A DNA stretch of 64,000 nt from Gliomastix tumulicola (taxonomy: Eukaryota; Ascomycota; Sordariomycetes; Hypocreales; Bionectriaceae). How positions within the stretch are numbered: position 1 is the first letter of the stretch; every line of letters starts with the position of its first letter. The DNA is taken from assembly GCA_001599755.1 (NCBI GenBank), contig BCHX01000003.1, forward strand, positions 1,671,015 through 1,735,014. The letters are read 5' to 3'. Positions 11,878 through 21,945 of the stretch are shown one piece after another. The notes beneath the pieces were generated by a model, which searched no databases, had not been told where the DNA came from, and saw only the letters and a list, made by a program, of their open reading frames with translations. The translations under genes and the position numbers were made by a program.

Positions 11878-14800
11878 ATGTTCTCCACGCTACTGCGTCG
11901 TCCTCGCCGAGGTACGCGTCGCGTTGCCGACCCCCCGAACGTCCGACGACCGAGCTCTATTTCAGCTGCGTCGCCATCTCTCGAACCTGGAAGAAGGGCG
12001 GCTGTAGACTTCACCGAAGCCGACGACTACGAAGACGACGATGAGGAGGGGGAAGACGATGGTCCAAGTCCAGCTCCCCGGTTCGCTCGTGGAGGCCGTG
12101 GTCGAGAGGATGGAGGAGAGCTCGGCCAGGACGAAGACGGGCGTCGAAATGCCTTGCCTGTGCTCCCTCTCTTTTCCTCTTCCCACTTAGGTACGTATTG
12201 TTGGACGAACACCCTCGAGAACGCCGAGCAGTCTGCTAACAAACATTGGCTGCAGACTCTCTTCCGGTATATGGCTTGACCCATGCCATTCGAATCATCG
12301 TTTGCGCACGAACCGAGACGACTCTTACATGGGAGCAACTACGGTCTCCTCAGATCTCCCAGTTCTTGGTGAAACCAATGCAGCGTCAGATCCGCACCCA
12401 GCACTTTTCTCGGGCTACACTCTACGCTCTCATGGCCAACTGCCTGCAATTCACCAAAGAGGGACAACTGTATGCCGCCAATGCAGGCACAAGCACCACC
12501 CGGGCGAAGGTCTGCGAGCTTTTGGCCCTCAAGATGCTCAAGGAATACTCTACGAGGGAGCTCATTGACGCCCTGGCATACGACTTTTATCCCTTGCAAG
12601 GAGTCCCCGGGTCCTCTCCTCCAGTGACGACATCTGCGGATGCTGGCTCTAAGGCTAGCAGAGCAGTCACGAGAGCTTCGAGGACATCAACGCTTGAAGT
12701 GGCCATCAGAGCTTCGGCAAAGCACTTCTTGGCGCATCCCGTGGTGGTCCAACAGCTGGAGGCTATATGGAGCGGTGCTATTACCTTCTACTCGGCTGCG
12801 GACAGGCTGCACCGCGAAACCCCAGCGAGTTCACCACCGATTCGCAAAGGAAGCATTTCGAAGGCTGATGCTAGAACACCTCTCCTGGGAACAGCAGCCT
12901 CCAATGACCAAGATGCCGCGGGTCGAAGAACGGTAATGCTCTATGACCCAAGGCAAGCGTCCATGCTCAAACTGTCTCGTCTGAGGGTTCCGCGGTATAG
13001 ATCATTCCTCTCTACCGTCTCCCTAGCAATATTGATCGGCCTCTTCCTCGCTGTTCTGTCCCAGAGATCGGTCAGGATTACCGCCTTGGAGCTCGTCTTT
13101 TGGTTTTGGAGTGCTGGTTTCATGCTGGACGAGCTGGTAGGTTTCAACGAACAAGGGTTTGCTCTCTACATCATGAGCTTTTGGAACCTCTTTGACCTTG
13201 GCATCCTCGTATTGCTGATCGTATACTACTGCATGCGTATCTACGGGGTCTTCATGGTAGACCCTCATCACTGGAACGACATGGCCTATGACGTGCTGGC
13301 TGCCAATGCGATCCTACTTCTCCCTAGGATCTTCAGTGTGCTGGATCACTATCAGTACTTTTCCCAACTTCTCATCGCGTTCCGCCTGATGGCTGCGGAC
13401 CTGGTCGCCGTCTTCATCCTGGTGCTCATTATGTGCAGTGGCTTCTACGTCTTCTTCACCCTGTCAAACAATGAAAACGACGGCGGGGAGGTGGCGTACA
13501 AGATCTTCCAGATCGTCATGGGCTATACACCAGCGGCATGGGACGTGTAAGCTTCATTTTGCCATCCCCTTCTCTTTCGCTCCCTTCTCGCGCAAGGCCA
13601 TGATTGCTAACTCGGATCACAGATGGCCAACATACAACTGGCTAGGCCGAACGCTCATGGTTCTGTTTCTGATCATTTGCCACTTCTTGGTCGTGTAAGT
13701 ACCACCGAATCCTGATACCTCTAGGGTTTGAGACTGACTCGACCAATACGATAGCACAATCCTCATCACGGTCCTCACAAACTCCTTCATGACCATTGCT
13801 TCCAATGCTACGGAAGAACACCAGTGAGTTAACACGACTACTCTGCAAACACGGGCTATTCCTAATTATGAACCAGGTTCCTCTTCGCGGTCAACACCAT
13901 CTCCATGGTGAAGAACGACGCCCTTTTCTCATATATTGCACCGAGCAACATCTTCGCCTGGCTGCTGATGCCGTTCAGGTACTGCATGCCCCTAAGGACC
14001 TTTGTTTGGTTGAATCGCACAATCATCAAGGTTACACACTTCCCAGTGCTTTTCTTGATCTACCTGTATGAGAGGCTGTGGCTCGCACCGTCAGTGTTCG
14101 AGCCAACAGACTTGATCGAAAACCAAGGGAGAGGTAGAGAGCGCTCCTTCTCGCTGCTTGACCCATCCCATCGACCAGCCATGTTCAGCCCCGGTGCGCG
14201 GGTTCGCGAGGAATCAGTTGCAGGATTCCACAAGGATCGCGCTTTGGAAGAGGTGTTTCGACGAGGCCCAGGTTCTGCGAGCCTGCGGGCGCAACTTAGG
14301 AACGAGAGACGCAAGACACAGAACGCCATCCGGACCTGGATGGATCAGCATGAAGATGACGCAGGCTCGGCTACGAACTGGCCAACATTGGAGAGCCGCG
14401 CCGCCCATGGTTGGCAAAGAAGACTCAGCATGGGATGGGACCGCCCGTCTAACCTTAGGAATGTTTCGGATGTCAGGTCAATTGCCAGCGATCCAGCAGA
14501 GCTCCTTTCCAACCACGGGGGCCACCACATTCCGAGGTCAAGTCTGAGAAGGAACTTCAGACCGTTGTCTATAGAGTTCAAAGATCACACTGATGCAGAC
14601 GGTGACGACGAGCTTGTAACAAACGACGAGGATGAAGAAGACATGGCTACGAATGATCGCAAGAGTCAGGAGGAGACGAATGAGTCCGCAAATGACGATG
14701 AAAGCTACTTCATGACGCCTATGACCACGAGGGTGGGACATCTGGCCTCTTCGCATAGTTCTGCCGAAAGGGGGGTACCTGCAACGCCACGACCCGGGAT

Positions 14801-15656
14801 CCCAAAGCGATCTGGGATACATAGCCGCACACTCTCCACCAACACGATTCTATACAACCCTGAGGATCTGAAACCCGCACACAGCTCGCCAGCCACGTCG
14901 GCTGGCAAGGCTGCCGTGACTAGTGGCCGGCAGAGTGGGCGAAGTGCCGGCGAGAAGACCCCTGCGCGGCGCTCCTCTCCTCGCAGAAGCTCTCCTCGCC
15001 GGGCCAAGCAAGGAGAGGGCTCCAAAGCGCGCCCTATCATGCCCCCCCGAGGCATTACGGAAACGGGAGGCGTGACTCGATCGGCCCTACTTAGTATCGA
15101 GCCTCGCAATCGGCCAGTTGGAAACAGGAGACTCTCCTCCGTCGACCTGAGCCTCATGTCAGACCCGGTGAGCTTAGCAGCGTTCGCTCCTGATGACCAC
15201 CAAGGCGGTCTCCCTGGTAGCTTCCAGACACAGATGGCCATGGCCATGATGAAAGACAAGAGATTACGGGGTGGCGGCGGCGACTCAGCCGACAGAGACC
15301 GGATGGGCAGATTGGTTCTGGCCCGAATGAAGACACTGGAGGAGAGCTTCGGGGAGATGATCAAGGAGATGCGAGATATGAAGAGCGGCGGGTCGACCTC
15401 AGGCCTTGTGACGCGACGGAACTCCTCATCGGAAGATCTCAGGTCCCCGGTGCAAGGCGAAGGCTCGCGGGGCAATCGACCCCGGAGAGCGAAGGGAGAC
15501 GCTACACCAAAGAAGGGCGCGGGCAAGAGGCCAGGGAGCCGACGGAGCCTGAAGCTCAGTCCTTTGGAGAAAGGCAAAGGCAAGGAAACACGGTACTCAA
15601 CGGACGATGAGGGCGATGATACAGGTGATTTCCATAGGAGGGGCAGCTCATTATGA
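11878..15656 (+). CDS. YVC1: Vacuolar TRP-type cation channel, Yvc1 family
   Basis: Yvc1/TRPY channels release Ca2+ from the vacuole on osmotic or mechanical stimulation. Exons 11878-12190, 12256-13546, 13623-13694, 13755-13823 and 13877-15656 give 1174 residues; all junction phases agree. A variable acidic N-terminus is followed by the family's cytosolic region (YGLTHAIRIIV, TTRAKVCELLALKMLKEY, KHFLAHPVVVQQLEAIWSG). About six membrane spans lie at roughly 353-590, and the pore-side signature (GYTPAAWDVWPTYNWLGRT, TVLTNSFMTIASNATEEHQ) is split by three short introns. The C-terminal 570 residues are hydrophilic, with an acidic patch, SSPRR repeats and many phosphorylatable serines, a longer tail than in yeast. 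An upstream in-frame ATG exists, but MFSTLLRRPRR is the more likely start. It could be a paralogue rather than the strict Yvc1 orthologue. Confidence 0.87.
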
Positions 15657-16857
15657 GCATCTACAGTGAGCAAAGCGTCAAGAAGGTCCGGTGTCATACA
15701 TGTTATTCTAAGGTTTCTAGGCCTCGGACAGGTAATAGGCAATAGGGTTTGCCGCGATACAAAGCATATGTTTATCCTTCCAATCGATTTGAAAATGCCG
15801 TCAGCGTTGTGTGTGGGAGTGCGTGGGAGCGTGTGTGACTGCCGAGACGCAGAGGGGGCGGCTTGTGAGCCCCAGCCATAGCACCATCAGCATGCGTGCT
15901 CCCCTCCCCAGTGGATGACTCTCACAGCGGCGACAATCAAAGAATTGCGCACTGCTGCAGAGTTTGGCAGGGAAACAAATCGCCAATCAATGCCTGGCTG
16001 AGCAATTTACTGGGTACTACTCAGGTAAGGCAGATACTGGACGCTTGCACTGCCCACCTGTGCAGTGGTTCGCCCAGGCAAACACCGCCCACACACACCC
16101 TTCGGCAGACTTGGAGTCATCTTTCCCCCAGACCCCCAAGGTACTTTTCCCAACGAGGCACCTACTTTACACTGCCTTGCATCACCGCTTCCCAAGTCCT
16201 GCCCAATCACGGCGCATGGGCATGCACATCACCCTGCTTGATTTTTTTGCCTAAAAAGCACCAGTCATCCCGTCAGCAGGCACAGAAGTCCGGTCGTGCC
16301 TGCCTCAGGTTGCTTTGGGCTTCCCGTTTGCCAGCACCCGAGGCAGTCGCGTGGTCAGATCGTACCTTCCAACTTTCTTCCCTCGACCTCACCTTCCCTT
16401 CCCCCACCCAAACTTCCCTTCTGCTCATCTTCGTGACCGTCGTCACCGCTTATTCTTGGTCTCCCTCCGTCGACGCCAGTTAGCCCGTCTTGAGGTGCCT
16501 CGCATTTGGGCGTCGCCAATTCGCCTTGCTCACCTTGTTTCCCTATCTTTCCTCTATCCGCTGTCACTCTTGCCTCTGGCTCGCTTGCTTGCGTTGTCGC
16601 CTTCCTCTCATCTTGGAGCCTGGCAATTGCTCGTCGGGTACTATACCCCCAACCAGATCTCGCTACCTAGGTCAGTAAGATGATGCTCCAGGCAGATCCG
16701 TGTATCTGGGTGTATATTGATATGCATGGGTGTTCAATGGGCAAGCGGCGAGAGAAGCTAACTTTTGCCACCTTCCAGACAAGCCATTCGGTCTCATCTC
16801 TGGCTGGTCACTACTTGATGCTTCACACAGTTTGATTCTGCCGGAATCAAATCCATC
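15657..16857. other. Intergenic region and pyrimidine-rich leader of the BTB-like gene
   Basis: Region 16360-16620 is strongly C/T-rich, as in fungal promoters and 5' UTRs. A probable 5' UTR intron is visible: donor GTAAGA at 16675, branch word GCTAAC at 16757-16762 and acceptor CCTTCCAG ending at 16778. No coding gene is supported. Confidence 0.5.
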
Positions 16858-19275
16858 ATGGCTTCAGACGAGCCCCGGTTCCACTCGTACCTTGACCTTC
16901 GTCAGTCGGTAGCGGCGATGATCAAGGCGCTTCTGGACGTCAAGGACCGAGACACAGAGACTGTCGCGATACTACCACCTCTCGGCCAGGAGCTCAATTC
17001 GCATTTGATCGAGCTTCTCGAACAGCCATCTGAAAATCTGCACGATGATTTCCTCTTCAACACCACCCTTCAGTTGCAGAACGAAACTCCAACCAGGTAC
17101 CGTCGCTCGCGGCCGATGATGAACCGCACCATAGAGACCGGCGACCTGGACAGTTACCTAGCGGAGGATTCCGTTATTCAATTCCCCCATCTCTACCTTT
17201 CCGAGGGCGACACTCTCGTCTTTGTTGACATGCCCGCCAGCGTCCGGGCGTCAACAAACTACAGGAATTGCCACGGGGATGTGCCGAACTCGCAAGTCTT
17301 TCGTGTTCACTCAGAGAAACTCTTCGCCCTCACAACGTCCAAGTTTCCCGGCATGCTTCGGAACCCAAATCATCAACGAAGAGTGAGGAATCACCGGGAT
17401 CTATCGGAGGACCAGCTCCAAGGTATCGATTACTTCCTGGACCTCACGCCCGACATCGAGGGTGACGACGCGGCGTCTCACATCTCCGACTTGTCCCTGT
17501 CTCCAGGGCTCGTTCAGTGGCCAGCAGCCATGGTGCTTCATAATGCAGAAATGAGCTTGGTGGCCGGCCATGATGATGTGTGCGCTTGCCAGTCTCATCA
17601 ACTCGAGATTGAGGAGCCCTCTCCAGATTCTTCCACCAACTGTCCTGCCCTCACCCCAGGGGAGATTCTTCAGATTCGTGGCGCGCAAAACCACAAGCTT
17701 TTCAAGACCGCACCGCATCTAAAGATACCCGATTATTGCCAAGTCCGTCATGCGAATGCCATCATTCGGCTGATGCTAATGATTGAGGGCATGGAGGTGA
17801 CATTCAGCTCAGCAGCCCGAATGTGGACCATTATGAATGTTTCCAAAATCTACGGCTGCAGGGAGGTAGTCCGTGACACTGCTTTGGCGTGGATCACAGC
17901 GAACCCTGCCTTCATCGAGATTCTTCCCGAGGAGGCATTGAGCATTGCCTCTATCTTGGAGCTGCCTCAAGTCGCTCGCCTGTCGTTCAACGTCCTCGTC
18001 CATGAAGCTGCCATCGAGGGCTCCGGCGACGACGATGCCAGGCAGTCGAAATTGACAGTATTCGGCCGGCAGAAGGGTCAGCTTGGGGACGAGCTTAGCA
18101 ATCTTGTTCAACATGCTGCCTCGGCCCTCATGGACAGGCTTATGAAAAGTCTGGACTGGTTGGAGAAAGGCCAGACTTTGATAGGGTGGTCCCCTCCACA
18201 AGTCAAAATTCTAAGTGAGATCGAGGATATCATCCACATTGAATACGGTGGTAACCCATGGGCATTGGCCCATGTTAACGGAATGCGAGCCGCCATCAGC
18301 TATCCGTCGGGGGTGGATGTCGTGTCGTTTTGCATCAGGAATCCCCTGTTTGGCACCACCGAGAGGGTGCTCTCCGAGATGGACTTCTGTCGTGCAAAGT
18401 ACGTCGAGTATGGAACCGACGGCAGTGAAGACTTCGTCCCCTTGAAAACGATCCTCGGTAGACTCAGGCCAGAGCAGAGGCTGGTATGTCCATTCATCTA
18501 CCACGGAATTCGCGATCGTTTCCGAGATCGGGCATTCGCGAAACCCTTCGACGCATCCATCAGTGCACATGAGGAGCTCAAGAGAGGCCTGCAGGAGCTC
18601 ACAGACAAGTACTTCAGCCCCGTCAACATCTTCCCCAACTTCGATCTGGATACTTTTCGCTTCGAGATTGCGGCACGTGCACAAACATGGACCTGGCTCG
18701 AGACGCGTGGTCCAGACACCAAGGATATCCAGGACCTGAATCCGCCCCTGCCCCGTCACATGAACCTCACTCTTACTCGCCACGAGATGAAATATCTACC
18801 GTTGTGGGCCGGCGGGGAGAATGACGGTACGGGTCGTGTTTTTGCGCCGGTCTTGCCCCCGGCCGAGATGGGTCCTAACGGCCCCGGCCCAGCCTACCAC
18901 ACGGGGTTCTCAGAGGCACCAAGCCTCCCGGAAGAAATCATCAATGAGATCGAGAAGATGAGACTTCGTGCAAGCACGGTCGTGGGCTCAAACGACGCCC
19001 AGGATAGCTTGTCTACGGTCTATAGCCGTCGTCATGTCATTGCCACTGGCTCCTCTATCGCTTCGGAAAGTTTTGGGGACGACGACTCCGAGATCCGTGC
19101 CGCCGTGCGAGAGGCACAAGGCGGCCCTCAGTCTTCCAGTCACTCAGACGAGATGGTGGTCCTGACACCAGGCAGTACATCCGGAACGTCCTCGGTCATG
19201 AGCTCATCGGGCGACGATTTTGAATTAGTCGACTCGGCTAGCGATAGCTCCGACGATACCATAGTTGGGGTATGA
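16858..19275 (+). CDS. Uncharacterised fungal protein with BTB-like core, 805 residues
   Basis: A single intronless frame of 805 codons starts at an ATG (MASDEPRFHSYLDLRQ). Residues about 110-165 resemble a degenerate BTB/POZ strand-helix pattern (LSEGDTLVFVD, then FRVHSEKLFALTTSKFP), the way fungal BTB proteins present the Hx(S/K) helix. Residues about 300-380 form a helical block (IIRLMLMIEGMEVTF, then MNVSKIYGCREVVRDTALAW) like the end of a BTB plus BACK-type helices, suggesting a BTB fold with a long insert. The C-terminal 100 residues are acidic and serine-rich (SSGDDFELVDSASDSSDD). No transmembrane segment or enzyme motif is seen. Function unknown; a Cul3-adaptor-like or scaffold role would be guesswork. 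Confidence 0.8.
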   Translation: MASDEPRFHSYLDLRQSVAAMIKALLDVKDRDTETVAILPPLGQELNSHLIELLEQPSENLHDDFLFNTTLQLQNETPTRYRRSRPMMNRTIETGDLDSYLAEDSVIQFPHLYLSEGDTLVFVDMPASVRASTNYRNCHGDVPNSQVFRVHSEKLFALTTSKFPGMLRNPNHQRRVRNHRDLSEDQLQGIDYFLDLTPDIEGDDAASHISDLSLSPGLVQWPAAMVLHNAEMSLVAGHDDVCACQSHQLEIEEPSPDSSTNCPALTPGEILQIRGAQNHKLFKTAPHLKIPDYCQVRHANAIIRLMLMIEGMEVTFSSAARMWTIMNVSKIYGCREVVRDTALAWITANPAFIEILPEEALSIASILELPQVARLSFNVLVHEAAIEGSGDDDARQSKLTVFGRQKGQLGDELSNLVQHAASALMDRLMKSLDWLEKGQTLIGWSPPQVKILSEIEDIIHIEYGGNPWALAHVNGMRAAISYPSGVDVVSFCIRNPLFGTTERVLSEMDFCRAKYVEYGTDGSEDFVPLKTILGRLRPEQRLVCPFIYHGIRDRFRDRAFAKPFDASISAHEELKRGLQELTDKYFSPVNIFPNFDLDTFRFEIAARAQTWTWLETRGPDTKDIQDLNPPLPRHMNLTLTRHEMKYLPLWAGGENDGTGRVFAPVLPPAEMGPNGPGPAYHTGFSEAPSLPEEIINEIEKMRLRASTVVGSNDAQDSLSTVYSRRHVIATGSSIASESFGDDDSEIRAAVREAQGGPQSSSHSDEMVVLTPGSTSGTSSVMSSSGDDFELVDSASDSSDDTIVGV

Positions 19276-20214
19276 GTTGTATAAACTCTTTGGCAGTTTG
19301 ATCTTCATCACTTGGTTTACACCTAGTACTTGGACAACAAGCAGCCCTCTTGGGCTAAATCACATCACAAGTGCGGAAAAGACAAGAACAAAAACTTCTT
19401 GAAAAGAAAACGAAGAAAGAATGGAGAGGAAGAAAAGAAGAAAAAAAATGGCGGTATCTCATTGGAAATCTTATACGCTCTTGATCCGTCTATATCTCGG
19501 AAGCAGCCTATATTCCAACCACCCGACAGGCCGCCACTTGTCTATGACATGCTGTTCGACATTTTCGATCACACACGGAAGGAAGCATGGACTCACATAT
19601 GGAGCACATCTACTTATCATTTTCGTTGCTTTGGTGCGGAACGTTGGCGTTGTGACGAAGCGTGATGGCATATTCGAAGTTCTGGGCCGTCACGGCAATT
19701 GTTGCGATTTCTATTTCAGTGTTCTCTTTCTCTCTTTCTCCGATTTGTACTTGCGATTTGACACGAAAGCGTATATACGAGCACGCTGGCGGATTAATCA
19801 GGGCGGTCACTTATGTATACGGTGTTTACATTCACTGTGTTCTGTTCACCGTTTTACGGCTGAACATAGAGTAATGTTTGAAATGAAGTAATGATATACG
19901 AGTAATGTACGAGATACGTCAGATAATAAAATCCACAGAAATGTACAGACATTCCCATGATTAAGTGTATCTATCTGCCTTTGACTCTTATGGTAGAGGC
20001 ATTCCAGCTAACTCGAGAATTGGACATGGCATGGCCGCTTTCTACAGCAATAATAACCCAGTCCCCAGTAGTCAGTCTATCATTGCCCGGTACTCTCCAC
20101 ACCGTACTGTGTGTAGCTGGGCATAAGTTCGTAGTATATGATATTACACGGTCTGTTGTTTTCATTTCGTTTTTTTTTTTTTTGGGCTCGCTCTCCCTCC
20201 GGTTCTCGTCATCA
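19276..20214. other. Convergent intergenic region
   Basis: This AT-richer region between convergent genes has an A-rich stretch (19370-19450), an AATAAA at 19925-19930 and a T14 run near 20170-20183 just beyond the TAP42 stop. No gene is recognised. Confidence 0.5.
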
Positions 20215-21342
20215 TCAGCCCATATTTAGCGTATTCCCCGACCCCTTTGGATTATGATCCGTGAACTCGTCCCATTCCCTCGCCTTGTACGTCTCCCTGT
20301 CCACGGCGTCCATGTCGTCCTCGTCCAGCTCGGGCTTCGGCTGCTCCCCGCCGCCCTCGATGATGTTGCCCCGGCGCCGCTCCTCGTCCAGGTACTCGTC
20401 GATGGACATCGTGGGCAGGTTGTGGCCCGGGCGGAAGACGCCGCGGCGGAGCTCCTGGCGCGAGGAGGATGGGTCGGAGGAGCCGAGGAGGGTGAAGGGC
20501 TGGAGCGGTTTGCCTTCCCTGGAGAGTAGAGGTCCGCGGGCGCCGCCGAGGCCGCCCTGGAAGGGTCTGTCGAGGCGCAGCGTCGGGTCGTAGTCTGTCT
20601 CGCGCGGCCGCGACAGCGGATCATTGTGTGGAGTGGTAGGATTAGTAGTAGTAGTCGCAGTAGGGGGTAACGACGGTGGCGGCGCCGACGCGAGCATCTC
20701 GGCCTCCCTGTTCATCGAGTCGAGCGCGTGAAAGGTCCTGTGCACCGCAAACGCCACCTCGGCGAGGTACACCCCGCGCACGAGCTCCTCGTCCCCGTCG
20801 TCCACGTACCGCGGGTTCCGGCGCAGCGCGTCGAGCTTCGCCTTGAGCTCCTTCTCGGCCTGGAAGCTCGCGATCTTGGCGTTCCTCCGCGCCGCGGCGT
20901 CGCCGTTGCCCGCGGCGGCCGCGAACCGGGCGCCGTCGTCCCTGTACCGCTCGAGAAGCTTGGCGTAGGCGCCCGTGACGAGACCGTAGGCGTCGGCGGC
21001 GTCCAGAAACTGCGTGTACCCTACCCTGGCCCCGTCGATCGCGACCTTCCTGTCCGCGAGCTCCCGCGTCGGTCTCCGCTGCACGAGCTCCGCGATGTGG
21101 AAGGTGACCAGCAGCATCGGAATGTCCGTCGTGCTGACGTCCTCGATCCCCTCGTTGGGCGAGAACACGGACGCGGCGGATATGTAGTTGAGCGCCCGCC
21201 CGTAGAGCGCTATCGCGGCGTCGAGGGTCGCGATGAAGGACGGGGAGGTGGTGTCGAAGGAGGCCTCGATGGCACGGCGCTTCGTCTCGGCCGCTTCGAA
21301 GATGGAGCGGATGCTCTGCGGGGGGGCGTCGTCGGAGGCCAT
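20215..21342 (-). CDS. TAP42: TAP42-like PP2A-associated protein (alpha4/IGBP1 family)
   Basis: Tap42 binds catalytic subunits of PP2A-type phosphatases and works downstream of TORC1. One exon encodes 375 residues; the start MASDDAPPQS is the first ATG in frame. The N-terminal two thirds are helical, with the family features YGRALNYISAASVFSPNE, DISTTDIPMLLVTFHIAEL-like text and a basic R/K-rich segment. The C-terminus carries the diagnostic TMSIDEYLDEERRRGNI, then DDMDAVDRETYKAREWDEFTD and the closing NPKGSGNTLNMG. A low-complexity P/T stretch lies in the middle. A PP2A catalytic gene lies 42 kb away at the right edge of this window. Identity is very secure. Confidence 0.95.
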   Translation of the reverse strand: MASDDAPPQSIRSIFEAAETKRRAIEASFDTTSPSFIATLDAAIALYGRALNYISAASVFSPNEGIEDVSTTDIPMLLVTFHIAELVQRRPTRELADRKVAIDGARVGYTQFLDAADAYGLVTGAYAKLLERYRDDGARFAAAAGNGDAAARRNAKIASFQAEKELKAKLDALRRNPRYVDDGDEELVRGVYLAEVAFAVHRTFHALDSMNREAEMLASAPPPSLPPTATTTTNPTTPHNDPLSRPRETDYDPTLRLDRPFQGGLGGARGPLLSREGKPLQPFTLLGSSDPSSSRQELRRGVFRPGHNLPTMSIDEYLDEERRRGNIIEGGGEQPKPELDEDDMDAVDRETYKAREWDEFTDHNPKGSGNTLNMG

Positions 21343-21945
21343 CTGTGTGAAGGATTGTCTACTCAATTGCAGCTTTGGATAGTCTACTCTGTGTGAATCT
21401 TTTCTCTGCAGACCCAGTCCAGTATGGTGTGTTGCTTGTTTGGAAGTGTATGGAGGTTCACAGAAGCTGCAGGTCGGTCGCGGGCGAAGGTGGGGTGAAG
21501 CTTTCTAAGCTCCCCAGCAGCCTTGGCAGGTCTTATCGGAGCGTTATCAGCAGCCCACCACCCCACTTCAATATTGCCCCTGGAATTCCATCAGTGGGAA
21601 AAGTCCATGTGAAAATGGTCATGAACACATTCGGATTGACATAATAAACCAAGCTACCTATGCCTCAACGCCTCACGGTGAGACAACCCTTGTCCTAGGT
21701 AGCCAGTCATCCATAGTCAACAGTCACATGCATCTAGGCATTTTTTGTTACATCCTTGTCAAGCAAGGCATCGGCTGGCCGGTTGCAGGTATGTCGTTCA
21801 TTACCTAAGTAGTTATGTAGATAGCCCAGCAAGGAAAAGAAAATCGCAAACATAACCCCTTCCGCCATATCGCAAATGGCCCCTTCCGTACCGTATGTAA
21901 TAACAATATAAGAAAGTAGAGCAAATCTCTTGACAAGCCGAAAAT
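21343..21945. other. TAP42 promoter and TOP2 3' flank
   Basis: A 0.6 kb spacer between tandem minus-strand genes. CTACCTA and CCTAGGTAG words occur at 21653-21703. Nothing else is recognised. Confidence 0.5.
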
